64,000 bases of DNA. Origin: Heloderma charlesbogerti. Taxonomy: Eukaryota > Chordata > Lepidosauria > Squamata > Helodermatidae. The stretch covers positions 1,364,001 through 1,428,000 of the forward strand of contig JANEZZ010002067.1 in assembly GCA_026122225.1 (NCBI GenBank). The letters are read 5' to 3'. A model generated the notes under the pieces. That model ran no database searches, was not told the DNA's origin, and saw nothing but the letters and a program-made list of their open reading frames with translations. Below are positions 42,683 to 52,408 of this stretch, one piece after another. Position numbers and translations under genes: made by a program. The stretch's first letter is position 1. The number at the start of each line of letters is the position of its first letter.

Positions 42683-45156
42683 AGGGCCAAACTAAATGTT
42701 CTGTCTAGCATGCATGGTGGAAGGGGATTGGGGGGGATTTAAACCCTTCCCCTTCACCTGTTTTTTCCACAAAATTCCACCCACAAAATTCCACCCACAA
42801 AATTCCACCCACCTGGGGGGGAGGGGTTAAAAACAGAAAAATTGATTGGAGTCAATGGAACATTTTTCCTCTCTTTATTTTAACCCCCCTGCAAGGTGTG
42901 TGGAATTTCATGACAAAGGGAAACCCTCTGGGAGGGATTTTTTTTTTTTTTTAAGAAAACTTCCCAGAGAAAACCTCCCAGACCCTATCTGAATAGAATA
43001 TTTAATTTGGCCCTTAATTCAGTGTTTTGCTATGCTCTGGGGACATTTCTACCCCCTAGGCTACTTTAAAATGGTGTGGGGGTAGGGATACTCTCAACAT
43101 TAATGACAATGTTATGATGGCTGAATACTGATCCTAAAAATGTCAACATGCTCTGTTGTTTCTTGGGATGCTGTTTAATGAGTTGAGAGGAGTCCAAGGG
43201 GTCTGAAACACAGCATATGTTTAGCACTTCCTTTTGTTGGTTGCTAATGCATCCCCCATCATTTCCCAATCATGAGGAGCCTCACCTCTTTCTGGGAAAG
43301 GAACGCTTTGCCATTGCTGTCTAGCAAGTTCTTTTGTTTATCATTGACATACTCAGGCTTTGGCAACCAACAATGTAACAGAGACATGTCAATGGAAACT
43401 GAACAGCAAAATGGGAATTCCAAGAGGAGCTCTGGCTCCATCATATTGTCTCTGATTTGGGTGATTTACAGTGTTACTGGAAACAGTAGACCTCTGGGAT
43501 TATCACATTTCATTCCATGGATACACAGAAGGCAGATTATGCATCAAATAACAGACCCAAGGAAATGCTGGGCTTGGTCTCATACACACAGGAAAGTAAT
43601 GACATAGCTTTGCCTGCAGTTGCAGCTTTGAGCTGCTCCAGACCGGCGGGATAAAGTGGTAGGATCTTGAGGTGGTAGAATAGGCTATGCCACTTTAGAC
43701 TGGAACATGGAGCCCAAGAGCATCTTTCATTGAAGGTAGCACATGCAGATCCCTCTTGCCTTTGATAAATAATTGTAGTCTGGCATGATCGCTGATTTGG
43801 GCATCTGGGGTACCATACATGTGGCACACAAATCACTCAGCATCTGAGTAACACCCGCTACATCCTAGGTTGTTTAAAACAATAATCCAGAAGGGCTTTT
43901 TTCAATGGCCATTGAAGGGAATTGTCGCAACTCGTTAAAGCATGGAAGCTTAGCAAGTTCTTCCTTACAGATTTCAAAAGCCCCATGGAAATGACATGTA
44001 ATGAGCAGCATGTGTTTTTTAGGTGTTACAGCGGGGGTGGGCATCATGAGGCCCACAGACCCTCTGTCCCCCACTGCAGCCTTCATTGCCCCCCTGGTGC
44101 CCCCCAAATGGTAAAAAAACAAAACAAAACAAAATGGCAAACATAGCAGCCATTGTGAAGCTGGTGGGGGGGACCTTCTGGCATTCCATAGCTGGTCACA
44201 TCACTGTTACCATATCTTTTGTAGTTAGGGAGACCTCAGGTTATGTTATCAGGTTCTGTGATTTCTGTAAGCGCTTTCTGAACACATCAAATCTCCTCAG
44301 CTTCTCAGTGATTTGGGGGGGCATTCTCTGCATCATGTGTGCATTGTGAAGGGAGATCATTAGAACATATGAATACAGCATAATCACCTTCACCTGCTAG
44401 GTTGACTAGGCCTCGGTTCACATCCCGTGAAATGCATGATCCCTCAAACTATGTCATATAGAACTTATTCCTTGCGTGTTCATTTCTGTGTGATGCCAAG
44501 GATCCCATTGTGCATCTTGCACATTTTGTTTAGCTGTTCTGTTCTGTGGTCTGTATAAACATATGCTAGGATATTGCCCATATGTGCTATATTAGAAAAT
44601 ATCAGAATTTGCAACAGAGCCTTAGTGTCCTAATGTTTATTTATTTTAGCCTATTACCAATTTGTGACCAGAAGGACGGCAATAGTTCTGTATTCACAAA
44701 GGTGTTGGAAGATAAGAGATAACCAAGCAGGTCAAATAGATATATAATACCTGTGTCGTTTCTGTCTAATTATTTCACCATTACACAAGAGATCCTATTT
44801 CTTGTCTGGGCAATAGCCCACTTATTCTGGAGAAGTACCATTGTACTCTAGAGTAAATGGGCTCTAGTTCACAGCAATAAGTGGCAGTATTAAAAGGATA
44901 CATATCAAATAATGATTAGCAAGAGGGAAGCATCTGTGGTTGCTAATCACCCAGATGGTTCCCTCAAAGTATTAGTATACAAAGAAGTCATCAACATTAT
45001 TTATGCTAATTTAGGGTCCCTTTGCAATACAAGAACATCTAAGGCCGTCACAGAAACCATGTCAGGAGCTTCCAATTAGCTCTGATGCTTTAGAGCAGGG
45101 GCTTCCATGGGCAGAGCTGGAGTGAAGTAGGCAGAAGGAACTTCATTTTTTCATTC
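42683..45156. other. No recognisable gene; small repeats only
   Basis: CACAAAATTCCACC occurs three times at 42766-42812. GGGGGTGGGCATCATGAGGC at 44031 resembles the start of a CAGGGGTGGGC-type hAT element, but no right end was found. Otherwise short frames only. Confidence 0.45.
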
Positions 45157-45180
45157 ATATATATATATATATATATATAT
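45157..45180. repeat. (AT)n microsatellite inside TCATTCAT...ATGAATGA palindrome
   Basis: AT dinucleotide run; the flanks TCATTC and GAATGA make the whole a palindrome at about 45151-45187. Confidence 0.9.
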
Positions 45181-45264
45181 GAATGAGTATTTTGGTCACT
45201 GTAGTGAGAGTGATGGTAGTTTCATGACTTCTAAAAATGGATTTAATTCCTGTTTATTCTTTTA

Positions 45265-45667
45265 GGGCGCAATCCTACCGGGGTAGGCGGCCGCCTCCGA
45301 ACTCGGAGGCAACCGCCTATCCAATGCAGGGCAGGAGAAGTGCGGAGGGGATTGTCCCCTCCGTGCTTCAGCCATCCTGCATTTATGGCTAGACTGCCAA
45401 TTTCGGCTGTCTAGCCTTGGGACCTCAAAGCACGGGAAGCGGCAGCCAGATGACACATAGAATGTGTCGTACTGGCATTTCCGATTTCCCCGCCCCGACA
45501 TGCCCCCAGGAACACCCCGTTTTTGCTGCTCCACACTCCTCTTCCGAGCACAGAGCCATTCCACACTGCCTACAAGGCAGCACAGGAGGGGGTGGAGGTT
45601 GGTTCTCAGGGAACCCACCTATCCTATGTCCCTTTAGCCACTGACTAGCAGCCATAAGATTGCTCCC
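45265..45667. mobile_element. PIF-Harbinger-like MITE, family F1, copy 4, with TTA duplication
   Basis: Begins GGGCGCAATCCTACCGGGGT and ends ATAAGATTGCTCCC. TTA flanks both sides (45262-45264 and 45668-45670). The internal palindrome CGGCCGCCTCCGAACTCGGA and the ACACATAGAATGTGTC motif match other copies. This copy gives the best evidence for TWA target choice. Confidence 0.85.
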
Positions 45668-46033
45668 TTAAAGTACTTTATTGTAATTTGGGTTGTATTT
45701 CAACAGTTTTTTCTGGTAAGCCACTCAGGGACCATGAAAAAAGAGGGTGGAAGGTGCTGAGCTCCTCCAGGGATGATGAGGCAAATAGACTGCTCTTGTA
45801 GTCAAGGTTAATTGATACAGGACAGAAACAGCTGCAGCCCATTGTCTAGGCCCCAGCAACTGCCTGTACAATCTTGCTTGCTCTGCGTCTTGGGAGCAGA
45901 GGTGCTGTGGAGGGAGGAGCTGAGCTGAGTATTAATGTGTGGAGAAAGAGGAAAACAGAGTTGAGGCTGAGAATGAAGATGCTGAGGTGAGCTTCTAGTT
46001 CCTCTATCATTCCATAATATTAATGGCAGAGGA
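45668..46033. other. No recognisable gene or repeat
   Basis: Short frames only. Confidence 0.45.
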
Positions 46034-46688
46034 ACATAGGAAGCTGCCGTATATCCATGCAGACCACTGGTCCATCTAGCCCAGTACTGTCAGCATGGAC
46101 TGGCAGCAGCTCTCCAGAATTTCAGGGAGGAATTTTGGAGGAATCTGGTTGGGGGGGTAGAGCTCAACGAGCTTTCATCGGCCCAGACCCCCCAGACTCC
46201 ATTCCATCTTCTGCCAGCTGGCCCAACTCAGTGTGCAATGAGCTAGGCCAGCTAGCAGAATTATTTATTTGTGTGCTTTAAAAGCATTTGCACAAATTTC
46301 AGCTGTAATTGTGCAAATTTGCATAATTTGCGCAAATTGTGCCAATTTGCATAATTTACGCAAATCGTGCTAATGTGCACAATTTGCGGCGCTAATTTGC
46401 ACAAATCTGTATTTGCATAAATTACAGTTAAGGACAAACACACACACACACACCAAGTGTTAAAAGTCCCTGGAACTCAGGGAACTGTGCAACTTGGCAC
46501 GCAAGAGCGAGTCGAATCAGGCAGACCCACAGAAGTCCAGCAAGTCCAAAAAGGGCCAGATTTCCTGGTGACTGACATCCCTAATTTCAGGCAGGAGTTT
46601 TTCCTGCCTACCTGGAGATGGTGGGGATCCAAACTGGGATCGTCTATATACTAAGCATGTGTTCTACCACTCAGCTACAGCCTCTCAC
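46034..46688 (-). mobile_element. tRNA-Ala-like headed SINE split by an insertion
   Basis: 46034-46136 (AACATAGGAAGCTGCCGTAT ... CTCTCCAGAATTTCAGGGAG) and 46583-46688 (AATTTCAGGCAGGAGTTTTT ... GTTCTACCACTCAGCTACAG) are two halves of one - strand SINE. About 446 bp lie between them. A 19-bp phrase, AATTTCAGGGAGGAATTTT, is repeated with two changes at each edge (46118-46136 and 46583-46601). Confidence 0.75.
46137..46582. mobile_element. Insertion with AT-rich GCAAATTTGCATAATT array
   Basis: Unclassified insert inside a SINE. 46287-46425 is an irregular array of TTTGCATAATTTGCG, GCAAATTGTGC and related units with a period near 12-22 bp, followed by a (CA)n run at 46439-46453. The right end reads GACATCCCTA, like TAGGGATG-type hAT ends, but the left end has no match and the duplication is longer than 8 bp. 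Confidence 0.5.
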
Positions 46689-46834
46689 TTTTTAGCACAG
46701 GAAGAAATCCCATTTGAATTTAATATTGGACCAACTTGAGCTTCCTGATCTTAAAAACACTGCTGGGAGCCTTGAAGTCTCTTCTGGAACCCCTTGAGTC
46801 CAAAAATGAAGGGCAATGTAAGAAGTGAAATAAG

Positions 46835-47054
46835 CTGTGGAGGCTGGTGGCTCCAATTTTGGTGGGGCCATAATTCCATTCTGGGTTTTAGTCAGAACCA
46901 GCCAGAGCTCTAAAGGAGCTATCCAAAGTGCTGAACTCTATCCCCCAAATGGATTCAGCACTTTGGATACCTCCATTAGAATTCTGGCTGGATCTGACTA
47001 CAACTCAGAATGGAATCATAGCCCCACTGAAATCAGAGCCACCAGCCTCCACTG
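46835..47054. mobile_element. hAT-like palindromic MITE, family H1, full copy
   Basis: CTGTGGAGGCTGGTGGCTCC and GAGCCACCAGCCTCCACTG are terminal inverted repeats. Inside, AGTGCTGAACTCTATCCCCC mirrors GGATTCAGCACTTTGG. The flanks GAAATAAG and AAAATCAG match at 6 of 8 positions. Confidence 0.85.
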
Positions 47055-47498
47055 AAAATCAGTAACCTCCATAATTCCCCTCACCTTCTGATCACCTGTC
47101 AACAGTAGAATGACATGGTGCCAATGAACTCTGCAGCAAAAAAAAAAAAGGATATATAAAACTGCATAGTTTTGAATAGAGCTGCCTCCTGTAACAAATT
47201 AGCTTTGTTGATTAATAATCTTTTTAAATCAGCTACGAAGACATCCCTGATTAATCGGGCAATGCATTTTAATATGTTAATTATTTTAATATAAATACTT
47301 ATCAAAACTGCAAACGGCAGACACCACCATATAATAAGCTTTTCCATTTCTCTCGCACATATTGCAACAGATGCACCACCTCAAAACAATTTTTTCTTTT
47401 GAAACTATTTGGTCATATGCATATTTAGGCAAATTTAACCAAGACATTATTTAATGTAATTGGTTAATGGGTTAAAACGAATTTGATTAATTGATGGA
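47055..47498. other. Possible L1-like remnant (- strand), otherwise unrecognised
   Basis: The - strand translation near 47347-47290 (MEKLIIWWCLPFAVLISIY) is too short to classify. Nothing else is recognisable. Confidence 0.3.
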
Positions 47499-47933
47499 GG
47501 GAGCAATCCTATGGCCATTAGACACTGTCTAGGATTTTGGTTTCTGGGAACCAGAAAGGCTCTGACCTCAGTTCCCAGAAAACATGCGCCCTGCCCCTTC
47601 CCCCACCCCTTGTAGCCAGCATGGTTCTCTCCGCACCAGCTGTGTCTACACTCAGAAACGACGCATGTAGATGGGGGAAGGGTAGTGGTCCCAGGGGAGG
47701 GGAGGAGAAGAGTCCATGGAAGCTGCTGTTTGCAGCTTCCTATCAGATGTCCAAGCCCCTTCCACCCCTCCCCCTCCCCGAAGCCATGCCCAGATGGGCG
47801 AAATTGCCCATCTAGGCAGAAATGCAGGGTGGCCGGAGCATGGATGAGAGGATCCCCTCCGTGCTTCATCTGCCTTGCTTTGGATACTTGGCAGCCTCTG
47901 ATTTCGGAGGCTGGCGACAATCCAGGTAATCCC
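47499..47933. mobile_element. PIF-Harbinger-like MITE, family F1, copy 5, reverse orientation
   Basis: Begins GGGAGCAATCCTATGGCCAT, which matches the right ends of the other copies reversed, and ends GATTTCGGAGGCTGGCGACA and GGTAATCCC. It is diverged internally and 435 bp long. Confidence 0.65.
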
Positions 47934-49291
47934 TTAGGTTATTTTACTTGGGTGACAACCCTAATTTTGAAGGAAGGCACATTTTCATGGTTCATTTTTC
48001 TGCTGGATTTTGTACTTTTCAGGGTAGAAAACACAAGTGTTCCCATTGTAAAATTGTCTGTGAAAAAGAAGACAGACCTGGCACCTATCCTCTCTCCTAC
48101 TTTTAATTTGGTCTGCATAGCTTATCAAGAATAAAACTGCTATTTTGACAGATTGAAGAAGAGACAGACCGATATAATGCTTAAAGGAAAGTAAATTAAA
48201 AATCAGTTAACTAAAATATTGACTAGCTTTACATTGAGATATATTTATTTAAAGTATAATAATATTGCATCTATTGCAAAAACATCTCTCAAGCTTGCAT
48301 AATATCAGGCCTTTTTTCAGTATATAACTTATGGGAAATCCACTGAGAGGTGCCATTTTTATAAACTATTTTCAATCTATGATAAATCAAGTTCTCTTTG
48401 TGAAATGCATAACATGTGGAGATGTATTTTTCCCTCATGAGAGTTCACCTAATCTCAGTATCAGATGCCTAATGTCAGGCTATTAGGACAACACATGAGG
48501 AATTTATTAAAGGCAATGATGGAGGGCAGGAATGAACAGCTAAGGGAAAATCTGCACACCTTTCTCAGCCCTGGGCCCCCAGTACAAATGGAATTAATTA
48601 TCTGAAATTATGGAATGGGTCTATCTAGAATTGATTGGAAGATTATCTCCAGTTGCTGCTAGACAGCCAACACTAACAACAGGATTTCCACACAACTGTT
48701 CTTTCTTTTTTGTCAGCCTTAGTGGAGGGCAACAGGCCAGGGGATTGTCCAACAAAATACCTCCACTAATGTCTCTATGATTATTCATGTGGTTACTATT
48801 TGACATGTGCTTAAGAGTTGATATTCTATTAGTGGCAATTAGAAAGCAATAATGTATCCCCAAGGACAAAACTCAGTAATGGTTCCTTGCAGGGGAAGTT
48901 ATATAGGCACAGCCTACTAATCTTTGTTTTGAAGCCAATATCTTTGGGCTAAACTAAACTTTCACTAATTACATAGCATGCAGCTACATATCTAGTTTTC
49001 TTTACTAAATTACAGATGCACACGGAGGGACAAACCCTACAGAGAACGCAGTGCGCAGAGTGTAAAGATTCCCTCCCCAGTGCAATCTGAATGAATACAC
49101 AGTCCCATGGAGGTGTGAGCATAAGAAAAAGATCCCAATCAATGGTTACTTGATAATGGAGGGTTTCTAATTGACAGTTATATTAGTTGTAGCTCCTCTC
49201 GCTACCCTGATAGCCAGGTCAGCTTGGAGAGCCTTCAGGTACATACAAAATGTAAGATGAACTTTGAAGTCTTGGCCAAGGGTACAATTAA
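47934..49291. other. No recognisable gene or repeat
   Basis: AT-rich sequence with short frames. Confidence 0.45.
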
Positions 49292-49401
49292 GGGTGCAAT
49301 CCTATGCAGGTTTAGACAGAAAAAAAGCCCTACACCTCCCAGCATTCCCCAGCCAGCTATGTGGGACTTTTTTCTGTCGAAACCTGCATAGGATTGCACC
49401 C
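49292..49401. mobile_element. Palindromic MITE, family F2, with TAA duplication
   Basis: GGGTGCAATCCTATGCAGGT and CCTGCATAGGATTGCACCC are near-perfect terminal inverted repeats; TAGACAGAAAAAAAGCCC mirrors GACTTTTTTCTGTC. TAA flanks both sides (49289-49291 and 49402-49404). Confidence 0.9.
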
Positions 49402-50160
49402 TAAAAGAAGTAGTGCCTTTGTAAGAGTATGCAACTAGATCTTCTATGGATGCTCTAAGATAAGGCTGCTATTGTGCCATCGCCCTGCCTCATTCACAGG
49501 ATTTTACAGAGGGTCCGGACGACATTGTTTTCCATTTGTAACTCTACCATGCTTTCCAGCCACTTCCACCTTTTTTCTTTCTCAGTCTGTTAAGGAGGGA
49601 AAGATGGGATAGCTGCTAAGAGCTATTAGGAGTGCTAGGAACCTTTCGGCCAGGAACCACCCTAAGAGTAAAGACATTTTAAGTATGAAGAAGGAGTTTG
49701 AACATATTTTTGCTACATTCTGAATCGCCTTTCAGGCTTTTCCATGCAAAGGATGAATGTGGAGGAAATAGAAGTATACTGCTACCCCTGCCTTTAATAT
49801 TGCCACGCCCCACTGGTTTTAAAAAAAGTCACGTACACACATACAGCTATATGCATGTGAATGCTCTTTTCAGACGGTGCATCAGCGATAGCAGCCCCAT
49901 TCCAAGTTCCACAGATTTGGAGCTCCACTCCACACATTTAGTGTATGCATGGAGATGACTTTGTGAAAAGGCTCGAGTCATTTGTTTTCAGAACACTAGA
50001 ATTTGTGTTCAAATCACTCCCATCATACTGTAAATGAAACGTCTGCCTTCACACTAAAGCCTACTTTTATAAACCCTTCACAATGTTTGTGTTGTGGCTT
50101 GATCTGCAGAACACAGGTAAGGCACAGCTAACTTTGGTCAGAGGCAAGAAGGATGATAAA
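49402..50160. other. No recognisable gene or repeat
   Basis: Short frames only. Confidence 0.45.
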
Positions 50161-50977
50161 TAGGGATGGCGGAGAATTCCGCCACGGATTTCAGTGAGAC
50201 CGAATGCAACCCCTCGAAATCCGTGGCGGAACAGCCTGCCCCCTACCCCCCCCCACCCCATGGATTCCCCCTGGGATGAGGCTTACCTGGGGTGGATGTT
50301 CCAGACGGCGGCAGCTCTGGCGGCAGCTGGTCTTTCGACTGGCCGCCACAGCCGCCATTGCCATCTGCCCTTTGCCGTGATAGGCTATGTAAGTATTTAC
50401 GTAGCCTATCATAGCAAGCCAAGAAAAAACAAAAAACACCTGCGTACGCAAATGGCGGCGGCTACAGTGGCCACCATTTGCGTTCCCTTTTTTTCTGCAG
50501 TTTTAGCCTACGTAAGCTATTAGGGTGGAAAAAAAGGGCAACACAAATAGCATAGTGGGAGCTATTTGCGTTCCTTTTTTTCCCGCCGTAATAGCTTACG
50601 TAAATATTTACGTAGGCTAAAATGGCAGGGGGGAAAGGAATGCAAATGGCGCCAACTACACCATTTGCATTACCCTTTTTTTCACAGTAATAGCTTACGT
50701 AAATATTTATGTAGGCTAAGACTGCGAAAAAAAGTGAACGCAAATGGTGGCCGCCGTGGCTGCCACCATTTGTGTACGCGGGTTGTTGTTTTTTTCTTCC
50801 GGAAGGAAGACTGCCCAGCAGCCGGATTTCCGGCTGCGGGCGGCCCCAGCTGGCGGCTCCGTGGAATCTCCGCAGAGCAGAGCCAGCCAGAGAAGGATTT
50901 CGGGGGGAGGTGCGGAACGCCTTCCCCCCACCGCGAATCGCCTCGTCGAAAAGGTAAGTGACTTTTGTACATCCCTA
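50161..50977 (+). mobile_element. Palindrome-cassette hAT-like element, copy E, with target duplication
   Basis: Begins TAGGGATGGCGGAGAATTCC and ends AAAGGTAAGTGACTTTTGTA then CATCCCTA. ATGATAAA (50153-50160) and TTGATAAA (50978-50985) match at 7 of 8 positions. The cassette (about 50375-50785) alternates four TACGTAAATATTTACGTA-type palindromes with four (G/C)CAAAT(G/A)GCG palindromes, the largest number of modules seen. The AGGCTTACCTGGGGTGG motif lies near 50280. It sits alone, well away from the Harbinger element, so the family is mobile in its own right. Confidence 0.9.
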
Positions 50978-51607
50978 TTGATAAAAAGAGAGCTCAAAGC
51001 ACACTCACAATGTTCAGAAAGTGCCTCCCAACAAACATACCAGCAAATCAAACATCTGATGAGGCCCTTGCTCTATCACTCATCATCGCTCCCTCTTCTT
51101 CCTGCATCTCCACCTGTGAGGTACTTTTTAGGAGCTTTTCTACGCAAGGCTGTTTATTGGCTGTTAATCCGCTATATCTCCTTTTGGTTTTGTTGCAGAT
51201 CTGAGATCCGAGTACAAGAAGAAGAGGGTTTCCTTTCCTGCTTTTCCACTACATAACCTCTAGGTGGCACTGTGGTATAGTGGAATAGTGCAAATACACA
51301 AGAGGAAATTCCACTTTCTTTTGCTTTCACCATTAAATGCCACATTTTCCCTACTCTAAAAAAACTCACCAAAAGTGCTGGTTAAACACAGAGGTGAAAC
51401 TGGAGGATCAGAATGTCACCTAAATAACCCATAAGCAACCATGAGTAAGGAATGCTGAGCACACAATAAATGCTTCACGTAGAAAAGCCCTAGCTTTCCC
51501 CAATCACATGATGAGGCAACATGTCAATATATATTCCTTTAGAAACTTCATTGGACTGCTGCTGCTGTGCCTTCACTCAAAAGTGCAGATGATCTTAAGA
51601 AGAACCC
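50978..51607. other. No recognisable gene or repeat
   Basis: Short frames only. The 50991-51256 + frame continues out of copy E and has no recognised domain. Confidence 0.45.
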
Positions 51608-51678
51608 TGTAAGAACAGCAGAGTTGAATTGGGAAACTTTTGATCTGCAGTCAAATCTTCTCACTGAGCTATCGCATA
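51608..51678 (-). pseudogene. tRNA-Cys-like sequence 1 (GCA anticodon)
   Basis: On the - strand, GATAGCTCAGTGAGAAG and TTTGACTGCAGATCAAA give a D-arm start and a perfect five-pair anticodon stem with loop CTGCAGA, so anticodon GCA. The acceptor and T stems are broken and the D arm is one base short. It is therefore a decayed copy. Confidence 0.6.
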
Positions 51679-51906
51679 AACGAATTTTTTCACCTCTCTG
51701 GGAACAGTCACAAATGTCCTGCCCACAACAATCTCTCCTCTTCATGTGGAAAAATGTTCCTGTTTTCAGGAATCACAACTGAATCCTGACAGAAATATGG
51801 GCAAGAAGCCACTTCTATATGCTCCCTTCAGAGGTCTCCCTAGTCGAGGAGAGGCAAGAGGTCTGTGTATAATACCTTTTAATGAAGTTTACTGAAAAAG
51901 TCCTGA

Positions 51907-51977
51907 ATGGACACCCAGATTTGGACTGGGGCCCTTTTGATCTGTATTCAAACACTCCACCACTGAGCAATGCCCCC
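51907..51977 (-). tRNA. tRNA-Cys-like gene with ACA anticodon, complete cloverleaf
   Basis: The - strand from 51977 to 51907 (71 nt) folds as a tRNA. The acceptor GGGGGCA pairs with TGTCCAT at six of seven positions counting wobbles. The D arm is GCTC/GAGT. The anticodon stem TTTGA/TCAAA encloses ATACAGA, and the T stem CCCAG/CTGGG encloses TCCAAAT. Sequence resembles vertebrate tRNA-Cys, normally GCA; here position 34 reads A, giving ACA, which would still pair with the Cys codon UGU. A and B boxes each differ by about one base from consensus. TTTTT (- strand, 51899-51895) lies 7 bases past the 3' end as a Pol III terminator. It may be a weak or recently dead gene. Confidence 0.55.
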
Positions 51978-52235
51978 CTGCTGCAATTGCAACTAGAGGT
52001 TTCTTTCTGAGAAAAGAACATAAACTTCTTGTACACAGAGATGTCTGATGCTACACCTTGGGCCAGTGCTCAAAATTTCTAGAAGCACAAGTACTCCTGT
52101 CAGCAATACTAGAAGAAAGCTACTTTTATAAGCCACGTGCAACATCTCTCTACTTGAGATCTGCTGGCAAAAGGAAAGCAAGCAGGGCCACCTTCGGTGT
52201 TTGTGTAAGAAGTTTACTGAAGTCAAGGGCTGTGA

Positions 52236-52306
52236 ACAGAAGACTCACAAGCTTAAAATGGCAACCACTGGATCTGCAGTCAGCTATAACACTGAGGTAT
52301 GCCCTT
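52236..52306 (-). pseudogene. tRNA-Cys-like sequence 3 (GCA anticodon)
   Basis: On the - strand AAGGGCATACCTCAGTG leads to CTGACTGCAGATCCAG. The loop still reads CTGCAGA (anticodon GCA), but the anticodon stem keeps only two pairs and the T arm is eroded. A Bov-B tail inserted at its 5' end (52311-52396). Confidence 0.45.
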
Positions 52307-52310
52307 GTAT

Positions 52311-52396
52311 AGAGAGCAGAGGACAGGAAGGCCTGGCGTGCTATGGTCCATGGGGTCACGAAGAGTCAGACATGACTGAACGACTTGAACAACAAC
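52311..52396 (+). mobile_element. 86-bp Bov-B 3' tail with exact target duplication
   Basis: AGAGCAGAGGACAGGAAGGC, GCGTGCTATGGTCCATGGGG and GAGTCAGACATGACTGAACG end in ACAACAAC, the Bov-B 3' end seen at 33640-33712. ATGCCCTTGTAT flanks it exactly (52299-52310 and 52397-52408). It is an extremely 5'-truncated insertion. Confidence 0.9.
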
Positions 52397-52408
52397 ATGC
52401 CCTTGTAT

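Larger units (their letters stand above)
51540..52310 (-). repeat. Tandem array of about 300-bp units containing tRNA-Cys-like genes
   Basis: The three tRNA-like 5' ends lie at 51678, 51977 and 52306, so the period is about 299 then 329 bp. Flanking sequence repeats too: AAGAAGCCACTTCTATATGC at 51803, AGAAAGCTACTTTTATAAGC at 52113 and a third form AAGAAGCTACTTTTAGAAGC at 52922. (A/G)AGTTTACTGAA occurs at 51884 and 52209. Shared flanks show unit duplication and not independent SINE insertions. Confidence 0.6.
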
